Shown piece after piece: positions 7,321 through 16,460 of a stretch of 64,000 nt of DNA (position 1 is its first letter; the number at the start of each line of letters is the position of its first letter). The notes beneath the pieces are model-generated. The model had not been told where the DNA came from and ran no database searches. It was given only the letters and a program-made list of their open reading frames with translations. Source of the stretch: Anaerobacillus isosaccharinicus. Its GTDB lineage: Bacteria; Bacillota; Bacilli; Bacillales; Anaerobacillaceae. The position numbers were made by a program, and so were the translations under genes. The stretch lies in NCBI RefSeq assembly GCF_001866075.3, contig NZ_CP063356.1:496001-560000 (forward strand), written 5' to 3'.

Positions 7321-8340
7321 CTATATTTTTCGATGTTTTTTAAGAGCTAAATTATTTAAGAACATAAAAGTAATTGAAAAAACAACAAGCACGAACAAGT
7401 TAACCGCAATATCAGTAAAGCCTTTGCCACGAATCATAATATCACGCATTGCTTCCCCGCCATAAGTTAGTGGCATAACGACACTTAAAGATTTGAGCCA
7501 CGGTGCCATTGCATCGGTATTAAACAATCCTGAGAAAAATACTTGAGGAATAATGACAATTGGAATAAACTGAATCATTTGTAACTCATTTCGGGCAAAT
7601 GCTGAAAGTAATGTTCCCAGTGTTAGAGCTGTTATTGATAAAGACAAAGTAACGAGCATAACTAACCAAATTGATCCTACCATCATCATTCCTAGGATTT
7701 CTATAGAAAAGTAGACGATAATGGCTGTTTGTAGTGAAGTAAAAATACCAAATCCAACAACATAGCCAACAACAATTTCCCACCTCTTTAAAGGTGTTGA
7801 TAATAGCTTTTCTAACGTTCCACTTGTTCTCTCCCGTAAAAAGGAAACTCCGGCGATAATAAATACAAAGAAAAAAATAAAAAAGCCAATTAAAAATGGT
7901 CCAATATTATCAAATGTCGTCATTTCTGCAGATCCGTAATAATACATAACTTCCGGTTCAATTCCTTCACTACCTGTCGATTGAACATTTTGTAAAATTT
8001 TTTGAAAGCTAAGAAAAACTGCTTGATTAAGTGTAGGGTCACTTCCTTCAATGACTATTTCCGGTGGGAACTCCCCTAAATTAATATAACCATGTATTTC
8101 ATAGTTTACTAAAGCAGTCATTGCATCTATTTCCTGGTCAAAAAGAATGACTTGATCATATTTTTCACCTAGCATCTCAGTTCCATTTACTATGCCAAGC
8201 TTTGGTTCGATTTTCTCCCCAGAAAAAACGAGAGATACTAACCAAAGAATAAAAATTGGTGCGACAATGATCATTCCAAGTGTTCGCTTATCTCTAAAAA
8301 ATTGACGAATAATCCGAATAATAATAGCTTGTATTCTCAT
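7321..8340 (-). CDS. ABC-2 type exporter permease
   Basis: A 339-residue permease with one N-terminal helix (about 20-40), a large extracytoplasmic loop (about 42-165), then five helices. The RERTSGTLEKLLSTPLKRWE sequence is characteristic of ABC-2 (YhgE/NatB/DrrB-like) permeases. Its start overlaps the ATPase stop by 4 bp (ATGA), so the two are translationally coupled. The substrate is unknown; TetR-controlled exporters of this kind usually handle toxic amphiphiles or drugs. Confidence 0.87.
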   Translation of the reverse strand: MRIQAIIIRIIRQFFRDKRTLGMIIVAPIFILWLVSLVFSGEKIEPKLGIVNGTEMLGEKYDQVILFDQEIDAMTALVNYEIHGYINLGEFPPEIVIEGSDPTLNQAVFLSFQKILQNVQSTGSEGIEPEVMYYYGSAEMTTFDNIGPFLIGFFIFFFVFIIAGVSFLRERTSGTLEKLLSTPLKRWEIVVGYVVGFGIFTSLQTAIIVYFSIEILGMMMVGSIWLVMLVTLSLSITALTLGTLLSAFARNELQMIQFIPIVIIPQVFFSGLFNTDAMAPWLKSLSVVMPLTYGGEAMRDIMIRGKGFTDIAVNLFVLVVFSITFMFLNNLALKKHRKI

Positions 8341-9062
8341 CTATTAGCACCTCCGAAATGTAAAAATGCATCTTCAATTGTAGCCGACCCTGTCTGCTTT
8401 TTTAACTCTTCGGTTGAACCAGTAGCAATTAAACGACCATTTCTAAGCATTGCTAAACGGTCACACTTTTCGGCTTCATCCATTACATGTGTCGTTACAA
8501 TAATCGTCGTTCCATTTCTACTTAGTCTCTTAAGTTCATCCCAAATGGACTGTCGTAAAACAGGATCCATGCCTACCGTTGGTTCATCCAAAATTAATAT
8601 TTCAGGTTGATGTAATAGTGATATACCTAAAGATAACCTCCGTTTCATCCCACCAGAAAACTGATTGACCGGCTTTTTTATATCATCAAGTAGATTGACA
8701 AGTTCCATCACTTCTCTAATTCTTTCTTTTTTGATAGAACCTTTTAAATGATAAATCGTCGCAAAAAAATCAAGATTTTCTAATGCAGTTAATTCCCCAT
8801 ATAAGGCATCGGACTGTGCCATAAATCCCACCTTGTTTAAGACTTTCAAATTTGGCATGACCACATCTAACACTTTGATTGATCCGCTAGTTGCTGTGTC
8901 AATTCCAGCAATCATCTTTACTAAGGTTGTTTTACCTGCCCCGGAAGGACCTAACAATCCAAAGATTTCACCCTTAAAAACGTTAACACCAATCTCACTT
9001 AAAACCTTTTGTTTTCCAAAGCTTTTACATACATCCGATACTGAGATTTGTAGTGATGTCAT
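8337..9062 (-). CDS. ABC exporter ATPase
   Basis: A 241-residue ATPase with Walker A GPSGAGKTT (near 38-46), signature QFSGGMKRR, Walker B ILILDEPTVGMDP and the switch histidine in TTHVMDEAE. It is the first gene of the exporter operon and follows the paired TetR operator. It powers the permease encoded next; no third subunit is seen. Confidence 0.9.
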   Translation of the reverse strand: MTSLQISVSDVCKSFGKQKVLSEIGVNVFKGEIFGLLGPSGAGKTTLVKMIAGIDTATSGSIKVLDVVMPNLKVLNKVGFMAQSDALYGELTALENLDFFATIYHLKGSIKKERIREVMELVNLLDDIKKPVNQFSGGMKRRLSLGISLLHQPEILILDEPTVGMDPVLRQSIWDELKRLSRNGTTIIVTTHVMDEAEKCDRLAMLRNGRLIATGSTEELKKQTGSATIEDAFLHFGGANR

Positions 9063-9082
9063 GATATTCCCTCCAGTAAAAT

Positions 9083-9149
9083 AATGAGTGATTACTCACT
9101 TTTAATTATACTCTTAAATTAATGTATAGAAAGTGAGTAATCACTCATT
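9083..9149. promoter_or_regulatory. paired TetR operator in exporter promoter
   Basis: AATGAGTGATTACTCACTTT (9083-9102) recurs as its exact reverse complement at 9130-9149, 27 bp apart. Each copy is itself nearly palindromic (TGAGT-N4-ACTCA). The pair flanks the promoter of the exporter operon, consistent with two TetR dimers. Confidence 0.7.
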
Positions 9150-9323
9150 TTTTGAATAAAATTTAATTTAAACACCAACTAGAAAATTTTTTCATAATTA
9201 AATGGACAATATTATGATTTTCCAACCTACCAATAGTAATAATCTTCGCATGTTTTCATTTAACTATTTATATACATATAGTAACGACTATCGTTAATTT
9301 GGTTTTACAAAGGAGTGAAAAAC

Positions 9324-10136
9324 ATGCTTCATATCGTTGCTTGTATTAAACAAGTACCAGATACAAAGATTATTAAGATGAATCCGAAGACGAACACGAT
9401 GGACCGAGCAAGTGCACCTGCAATTTTAAATCCATATGATGCACATGCAGTTGAGGAAGCGGTGCGTCTGAAGAAAAAGTACGGTGGAACTGTATCAGTC
9501 TTGACGATGGGCCCACCACCTGCAGTAAAAGCCATAAAAAAATGCATCGAAATCGGGGCTGATGAAGGCTATATGATTTCTGATAGAGCATTTGCTGGCG
9601 CTGATACGCTAGCAACAAGCTACGCATTAACAAAAGCTTTAGAAAAAATCGCGAAGATCCAACCTATTGATCTAGTCATCTGCGGCAAAATGACGATTGA
9701 TGGAGATACCGGTCAAGTAGGACCAGGTATCGCTCGCCGCTTAGATATCCCTCCACTCACATCTGTAAAAAAAATCATCGAGGTAAACAAACAAGAGAAA
9801 TACATGACTGTTCATCGGAAGCTAGAAGACGGCTACGAAGTCATCAAGTCCCCCCTTCCATGCCTTCTAGCAGTTGAAAAAGAGATTAATAAAATCCCTT
9901 ATTCACCATTACCGAATATGATGAGAGCAGCCCGCTATAAACCACATATTTGGGCAGTAACTGACTTGGAAGACATCGATCGTCTCCAGCTAGGACTAAA
10001 AGGATCACCAACTATCGTTTCCAAAGTGTGGGCCCCACCTAAACCTGAAGGAGGAAAAATTTTAGCTGGGTCAGTGGACGAACAAGTACAACAACTATTA
10101 GATGTACTAATGGTAAAGAAAGAATTATTTCAATGA
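9324..10136 (+). CDS. fixA: electron transfer flavoprotein beta subunit FixA
   Basis: About 270 residues starting LHIVACIKQVPDTK, the canonical EtfB/FixA opening, with AVEEAVRL and the TGQVGPGIA flavin-binding motif. The ATG at 9324 was preferred to a GTG at 9315 because AAAGGAG ends at 9315, leaving 8 nt. It is first in fixABCX. In the known complex, FixAB oxidises NADH and bifurcates electrons to quinone (FixC) and to ferredoxin or flavodoxin (FixX). It is separated from fixB by 110 bp that contain a small GTTGCG/CGCAAC hairpin. Confidence 0.92.
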   Translation: MLHIVACIKQVPDTKIIKMNPKTNTMDRASAPAILNPYDAHAVEEAVRLKKKYGGTVSVLTMGPPPAVKAIKKCIEIGADEGYMISDRAFAGADTLATSYALTKALEKIAKIQPIDLVICGKMTIDGDTGQVGPGIARRLDIPPLTSVKKIIEVNKQEKYMTVHRKLEDGYEVIKSPLPCLLAVEKEINKIPYSPLPNMMRAARYKPHIWAVTDLEDIDRLQLGLKGSPTIVSKVWAPPKPEGGKILAGSVDEQVQQLLDVLMVKKELFQ

Positions 10137-10246
10137 ATTTCATAATTTCATATTTTCGCCTATACACAGTTGCGTAAAACCGCTCGCAACTACTCATAGC
10201 ATGATATGGAGAAAAATTTTCTCAATAAAAAAGGGGGCTTAATGTT

Positions 10247-11269
10247 GTGAATTTAGAAGATTATCAAGGAATTTGGGTTTTTATAGAAATAAAAGATGGC
10301 CAAATCGCTCCTGTTTCTCTTGAATTATTAGGTGCTGGGAGAGAATTGGCTGATAAACGAAAAACTGATCTTGCAGGTTTAGTCATTGGTAGTAGTGTTG
10401 AGGAATTTGCCAGTACATTATTTGAACATGGTGCAGATATCGTATACATGTATGATGATGAATTATTTCATTATTACAGAACCGAATCTTACATGCGGGC
10501 AGTCTTCGATTGTAGTGAAAAACATAAACCTGAAGTCATTCTTTATGGAGCTACTCCAAATGGAAAAGATTTAGCGAGTGCTGTTGCTACCGATCTCCCA
10601 ACTGGTTTAACTGCTGATACAACAATCCTTGATATTGAAGAAGATACAGGCCTACTGCTGGCAAGTCGACCAGCTTTCGGCGGAAATATTATGGCAACTA
10701 TTCTTTGTAAAAAATATCGACCACAAATGGCAACTGTTCGACCAAAAGTTATGAAAGCCCTTCCAAGAGAAATTGGCCGTACTGGAAAGCTAATAAAAGA
10801 AACTATTAATCTTAAAGAAGAAGACATTCGAACTAAAGTGTTAGAAATCGTAAGCGAAACGACGAAAAATACTAGTATTGACGAAGCAGATATTATTGTT
10901 GCCGGTGGCAAAGGGTTGGGAAGTAAAAATGGTTTTCAACTTATTCACCAATTTGCTGATGTTTTAGGGGCGGCAGTTGGTGGTAGTCGCGATGTCGTTG
11001 AGGCTGGCTGGATCGAGCATCATCATCAAGTCGGACAAACGGGCCTAACAGTAACACCAAAAATCTATTTTGCCATTGGTATTTCTGGAGCCATTCAACA
11101 TATTGTAGGTATGCAAAACTCTGGGTTAATTATCGCAATAAATAAAGACCCTGATGCCCCTATCTTTCAAACCTGTCATTACGGAATAGTTGGTGATGCA
11201 GCAGAAGTGGTTCCTATTTTAATTAAAGCATTTGAAGAAACTCTAGACAGGAGGGCAAGCCATGCCTGA
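10247..11269 (+). CDS. fixB: electron transfer flavoprotein alpha subunit FixB
   Basis: A 340-residue EtfA/FixB protein. It has an N-terminal alpha/beta domain and a C-terminal FAD domain with GGSRDVVEAGW, HHHQVGQTG and AIGISGAIQH, the residues that hold FAD. It begins at GTG (10247) after AAGGGGG. Its 3' end overlaps fixC by 8 bp, indicating coupled translation. It pairs with FixA as the bifurcating flavoprotein. Confidence 0.93.
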   Translation: MNLEDYQGIWVFIEIKDGQIAPVSLELLGAGRELADKRKTDLAGLVIGSSVEEFASTLFEHGADIVYMYDDELFHYYRTESYMRAVFDCSEKHKPEVILYGATPNGKDLASAVATDLPTGLTADTTILDIEEDTGLLLASRPAFGGNIMATILCKKYRPQMATVRPKVMKALPREIGRTGKLIKETINLKEEDIRTKVLEIVSETTKNTSIDEADIIVAGGKGLGSKNGFQLIHQFADVLGAAVGGSRDVVEAGWIEHHHQVGQTGLTVTPKIYFAIGISGAIQHIVGMQNSGLIIAINKDPDAPIFQTCHYGIVGDAAEVVPILIKAFEETLDRRASHA

Positions 11270-12557
11270 AAAATTTGATTGTATTGTTGTTGGTGCTGGA
11301 CCTGCAGGGATTTCTTGCGCATTCGAACTAGCTAAAGCTGGATTAGATGTAGTACTTGTTGAGCGTGGAGAATATCCTGGTTCTAAAAACGTTATGGGTG
11401 GGGTTCTTTATCGTCAAATGATGGAAGATATTATTCCAGAGTTCTATAAGGAAGCACCTATTGAGAGACCAGTTGTTGAACAACGCTTTATGATGCTAGA
11501 TAAACAATCGGCATCATCGTTTAACTACAAAGGATTAGAATGGGGGGAGGAACCATATAACAATTTCACAGTACTAAGAGCAAAATTTGATCAATGGTTT
11601 GCAGATCAAGCCGTTAAACAAGGGGCCCTCTTGATTAATGAGACGGTTGTCTTAGAATGTATCGTCGAAAATGGCAAAGTAAATGGTGTCCGTACAGATC
11701 GTGACGATGGTGAAATTTTAGCTGATGTTGTTGTGTTAGCTGACGGTGTTAATTCATTGTTAGCTAAATCACTAGGATTTCATAAGGAGTTTCGTCCAGA
11801 TGAAGTCGCTTTAGCAACGATGGAAATCTTAAAGCTAGATAAAAAAGTTATTGAAGATCGCTTTAATTTAGAAGCAAATCAAGGCTGTACAATTGAGATT
11901 TTTGGAGACGCCACAAAGGGCATACTTGGGACTGGATTTCTTTATACAAACAAAGATAGCCTCAGTATCGGTGTCGGCACTCTTCTTTCTGGGATGATCA
12001 AGCAAAAAATAAAGCCCTATGAGCTACTAGAATATATTAAAAATCACCCAATTATTCGACCTTATATTCAAGGTAGTGAACCTGTAGAATATCTTGCACA
12101 TCTTATTCCAGAGGGTGGCTATCATTCCATGCCAAAGGTATGTGATAATGGCGTTCTCGTAATTGGGGATGCAGCTCAACTTGTTAACGCCATACATCGT
12201 GAAGGATCAAACATGGCCATGACATCTGGTAGGTTTGCAGCAGAAACCGTTATCCTTGCGAAAGAAAGAGGTGACTATTCTGTTAGAACACTAGATTCAT
12301 ATCGTTTGAAATTAATGCAAAGCTTTGTCGGTCAAGATTTGAAAAAGTATAAAGATGCAACACATCTATTCGATAATTCGCCTCAATATTTTGAACAATA
12401 TATTCCAATGATTAACAAGGCAGCAAGCCAAATGTTCACTGTTGATGGTACATCAAAGTGGGAGAAGCAAAAGAAAATTTGGAATGATCTTGGAACAAAT
12501 CGTGAGAAGATAAAAATGGCTCGGGATATTCTACGAGCTTGGAAGGTGATGAAATAA
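11262..12557 (+). CDS. fixC: ETF-quinone oxidoreductase-like flavoprotein FixC
   Basis: A 431-residue flavoprotein with the dinucleotide fold VVGAGPAGISCA near the N-terminus, the VERGEYPGSKNVMGG motif and the late FAD motif GDAAQLVNAIHREG. These match FixC/ETF-QO. It accepts the exergonic electron from FixAB and gives it to membrane quinone. The stop codon overlaps the fixX ATG by one base. Confidence 0.93.
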   Translation: MPEKFDCIVVGAGPAGISCAFELAKAGLDVVLVERGEYPGSKNVMGGVLYRQMMEDIIPEFYKEAPIERPVVEQRFMMLDKQSASSFNYKGLEWGEEPYNNFTVLRAKFDQWFADQAVKQGALLINETVVLECIVENGKVNGVRTDRDDGEILADVVVLADGVNSLLAKSLGFHKEFRPDEVALATMEILKLDKKVIEDRFNLEANQGCTIEIFGDATKGILGTGFLYTNKDSLSIGVGTLLSGMIKQKIKPYELLEYIKNHPIIRPYIQGSEPVEYLAHLIPEGGYHSMPKVCDNGVLVIGDAAQLVNAIHREGSNMAMTSGRFAAETVILAKERGDYSVRTLDSYRLKLMQSFVGQDLKKYKDATHLFDNSPQYFEQYIPMINKAASQMFTVDGTSKWEKQKKIWNDLGTNREKIKMARDILRAWKVMK

Positions 12558-12853
12558 TGAGCGGCGTAACAAAAGCACAAACAATCGAGGAAAAACAATA
12601 TCTTGTTCGATTTAATGCTGACACAGAATCTCATTTACATGTATTAGATGATGACATATGTTTAACAAAGTGCCCAGAAAAAATCTGTACGATTTTCTGT
12701 CCAGCAGAAGTTTATAAGTGGGAAGATATACGAATGCACGTAGGCTATGAAGGCTGTCATGAATGTGGTAGTTGTCGAATTGGCTGTCCTTACCAAAACA
12801 TTAAATGGGAGTATCCTAAAGGTGGACATGGGATTGTGTTTCGTTTAGGTTAG
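12557..12853 (+). CDS. fixX: ferredoxin-like protein FixX
   Basis: A 98-residue ferredoxin-like protein. CTKCPEKICTIFCP supplies one cysteine group and CHECGSCRIGCPYQNIKWE binds a 4Fe-4S cluster, as in FixX. The ATG at 12557 overlaps the fixC TAA; an upstream TTG at 12539 would lie inside fixC and is less likely. It would relay electrons to ferredoxin or flavodoxin. A GATC-rich terminator follows. Confidence 0.92.
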   Translation: MSGVTKAQTIEEKQYLVRFNADTESHLHVLDDDICLTKCPEKICTIFCPAEVYKWEDIRMHVGYEGCHECGSCRIGCPYQNIKWEYPKGGHGIVFRLG

Positions 12854-12869
12854 GGTTGATATGTTTTTT

Positions 12870-13180
12870 ATAGGGCGGAACATGGGTCGTGAATTACGGT
12901 TTGGGATCACGGATCGGACATCAGATCCGTGATTTTTCAAAAAACAGATTTTTTATAGCTAACGGACATGTGACATTACCTACTATATTAATGCTATCGG
13001 ACATGTGATCCGCTATTTTCAAAAAAACGGTACATTTTAAATGCTAACGGACATGTGTTCCGCTATTTGCAAAAAAAAGTGGTAAATACTCAACTATCTA
13101 TATCGATAACGGAACTGATGTCCGATAATTTCTAAAAAAAGCAATTTTATCGAAAATAACGGAACGTATGTCCGCTAATC
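12870..13180. repeat. array of short hairpin repeats
   Basis: Five to six related units fill the gap between fixX and the RND pump. Clear ones are GCTATCGGACATGTGATCCG (from 12993), GCTAACGGACATGTGTTCCG (from 13043), GATAACGGAACTGATGTCCG (from 13105) and AATAACGGAACGTATGTCCG (near 13156); a partial unit is at 12956. Units are palindromic around CGGA(A)CA...TGTCCG, appear in both orientations, and are followed by runs of A. Spacing is about 50-60 bp. Confidence 0.75.
12906..12938 (+). terminator. terminator of fixABCX
   Basis: ATCACGGATC (12906-12915) pairs perfectly with GATCCGTGAT (12924-12933), followed by TTTTT. Its loop carries the GGACAT word found in the repeat array that follows. Confidence 0.75.
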
Positions 13181-13228
13181 AATCATCACAAAATACTGTC
13201 CCGGTTATTTTACTGTTCATTCCAAGAT

Positions 13229-13264
13229 AAAATCCTCCCTATCAAATTGATAAGGAGGATTTTT
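13229..13264. terminator. bidirectional terminator
   Basis: AAAATCCTCC pairs with GGAGGATTTT around a CTATCAAATTGATAA loop. It ends the RND pump gene on the minus strand. Confidence 0.8.
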
Positions 13265-13291
13265 TATAATAAGCTGACCTTACTTAAACTC

Positions 13292-16200
13292 TCATAATAC
13301 CTTCGCTTCACTATTTTGACGGCGACTCGACTTTCGCCCAAATAATCGATTTACCCCTCTTTTCACATCTTCAAATAATAGATACACCGATGGGATAAGG
13401 ACGAGCGTAATTAAGGTAGCAAATAGTAACCCAGAAATGATGACGATCGCTAGTGGTGACTGATAGTTACTTGCAGCACCTGATGAAATTGCAAGTGGTA
13501 GCATCCCACCGACAGTTGTTAATGTTGTCATGAAAATTGGTCTTAGGCGATTCTTCCCTGCTTCAACCATTGCTGCACCCGTCTCGTATCCTAAACCTCT
13601 CAGCTGCTTAGTTCGATCAATTAATAGAATGGCGTTGTTTAAGACAATCCCAATTAAAAACACCATTCCCATTCCTGACAATATACTTAATTCAGATTGT
13701 GTCAGCAATAATCCTAGCAATGCCCCTGTAATGGTCATTGGAATAACAGACATGACGATAATTGGGTGGATAAAGCTATTAAACTGTACAGTCATAACAA
13801 CGTAGACTAGGAAAATCGCAATCGCTAAAATCATAATCATATCTTGTTGCATTTCTTTTTGTTCTTCTAGGCTACCACCTGTTTTGATCGTGTAACCAGC
13901 TGGACCTTCAAAGTTACTTAAAAGTTGTTCAATATCTCGGTTAATTGAGCCTAAGTCACGACCTTCAATATCAGCCATAACGGTAACGATTCTTTCACCA
14001 TCTTTTCTAGCAATCTCTGTAGGGACCTCAACTTCCATTAATTCAATATAGGTAGCAAGTTCTTTTGCCCCGTTAACTGTTAGAATTTCTTGTTTTAATA
14101 AATCTTGTTTATTATTGATGTTTACACTCGTTGTCACAAATATTGGAGTTGTAACCTCTTGTTTTAGCTCTCCAACAGGCAATCGCACTGACCACTCTTG
14201 AAATTGAGCGAATAACTGAGAACTAGTAACACCATCTTCTTCCATACTTTTCGTTTTAAAGTTTATAAGCTGTTCTGTCATTTTTTTATTTGCTGAAGAA
14301 GTAATTCCAACTAAACCTTCAACAGTTGCCAATTCAGACATAAGTTCTTTTGAGGTTTTACTTAAAGTTTCTAGATCGTCACCTTTAATTTCAATTGAAA
14401 CAGGAAGGCTCAAACCTGAAAAATCTGCTGTACCTAATCCGATAATTGGGTAATCGTCTTCTAATTCTCGAATACCACGAGATATTGCTTCGTTTACTTC
14501 ACTTTGTTCCATCGTGGCATTTTCTTCGGGTGTCATATTAATAAGAATATAAAATAAGCCAATGTTATCCATGATTAAATTATTTTCAACGTCAGCTACT
14601 GTAGCTAAATTTTCATTAATTTTTGTAGCAACTTCCTCCCGTTCTGCAGGTGTTAATCCACTCTCAAGTTGGACCATAACCTCAGCATAACGATTAAGAA
14701 CATCAGGCATAACTGTCATCGGTATTTTCGTAATGAGTAGTAAAGAAGAGATAAAAATAGCCATAAATAAAGCAACCATTCCATAACGATTACGCTTTTT
14801 CTTTGTAATCCAAGTGACTAGCTGACCGTATCTAGCAACGATTGAACCTTCCCCATGTTCTTTTTTCTTACCTCTAAGTTTTAAGAAGTTCTCACTTAAC
14901 GTTGGTATTAACGTAAAAGCAACAACTACTGAACTCACTAAAGTAATCACAACAATCATTGAAAGAATGATCATAAATTGCCCCATCTCACCACCAAGAA
15001 GTCCAATAGGAACGAAGACAACAATCGTTGTCAGCATCGAAGCTAATACTGCTGTTGCTACTTCTTTTACCCCAGCTATAACTGCCTCTAGCTTTTTTAG
15101 TCCTTCTTCTTTCTTACGGTAAATTGATTCTAAAATAACGATCGATGAATCTACCATCATCCCAATTCCTAATCCTAAACCAATCAGAGTAAGCATGTTA
15201 AAACTATATTCAAAGAAATACATCGCCACAAATGTTAATAGAATTGAGATAGGAATTGATAGTCCAATTATGATTGTTGCCCTAATATTTTTTAAAAATA
15301 GGATAAGGACAAATAAAGCAATTAATCCCCCTATCAAGACATTTTTACTAAGGCCGTCAATAGAGTTCGTGACATAATCTGCTTGTGCTACTAATTCTTC
15401 AAATTGAAAGTCTTTTACTAGACCTTCTTCTCTAATTTTTTCAATTTCTTTACGGACGGCAGCAGCCATCTCTACCTGTGTAACGTCCTTCATACGTCCA
15501 ATTTGCACAAAAATGAAATCTCTCGTTCCATTATTCCCCCCAACGGATGAGGCCATATTTTTTTCTTCGTAAATCTTTGCTAGGTCACCAATTAGTTTGT
15601 TACCAAGGGCAGTTGGGATTTCAATATTTTTAATATCTTCTAAGTTTGTCATCGAAGTCGTCCAACGAACGATTGGCTTACCCACTTCCCTTTCTAATGT
15701 TGCTACTGACGTATCAATATTCAATTGTTGGATACTTTGCATGACCATTTGGTGTGGAACTCCAGCTTCTTTTAGCTTATCTACATCTAACTCAACGATA
15801 ATTTCTGTCTTTTCAATTCCTTCAAGACCAACCTCACGAACTTCTGGTAAAGCTTCGAGACGTGGTTTCACAATTTTACGGGCAAATTCAGACATCTCCT
15901 GCATTTGACCTTCAGTGATGGTCATGTAAAACTCATAGGGCTGGTCTGTTGAAAACTGTTGCGTAGAGATATGATGAACTCCTGAGAGTTGATTTTCAAA
16001 CCCGTTCATCGAAGCTTCAATTTCTTAAAAATACCTCTTCTCCCAATCCTTCCTCAGCTTCCACCATGATTGAACTAACTCCAATAGATGATGAACTATT
16101 TATAGATTTTATGCCTTTAATATTTTGTAGCACTTGTTCAATAGGCTTTGTCACTTGTTGTTCTACATCGAGCGTAGACATTTGGCCTGCATTTGCATAA

Positions 16201-16340
16201 ATAACTGCACCATCAAACGATATGGAAGGAAAAAGTTCCCGATCAAGCTTCCCCGCAGTATATACACCAATCATAAAGATAAATAGGACCATTAAAACAA
16301 CAATTTTTTTCCGTCCGATAAGAAAGCGCAATAAATTCAT
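13292..16340 (-). pseudogene. RND efflux pump (HAE1/SwrC-like), frameshifted
   Basis: Two adjacent frames together make one RND permease of about 1,015 residues. The first (ATG 16340 after GGAGGAG, MNLLRFLIGRKKIVV) stops at 16017 after GEEVFLRN. The second begins at 16009 and runs to 13292. Removing one A from the TTTTTAAGAAATT run near 16022-16025 gives VFLEIEASMNGFENQ in one frame, so this is a one-base insertion. Typical RND features remain: the GMMVDSSIVILES helix and two large extracytoplasmic loops. No membrane fusion protein is encoded nearby, as with Firmicute SwrC. Either the gene is dead or the extra base is a sequencing error. Confidence 0.82.
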
Positions 16341-16460
16341 TTGTTCTCCTCCTTTTTTCCTCACGTATTGTCAAAACTTTATATAGAAATAGGCTATTAA
16401 ATCCTAGTTTAAAGGGCTTTATAAGCAAAAAACTTGCCACCCCCTGAATTTTGTAGATAA

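Noticed and set aside
12870-13180. CRISPR array
   Set aside because: Units are palindromic, vary in sequence and orientation, and have no uniform unique spacers or adjacent cas genes.
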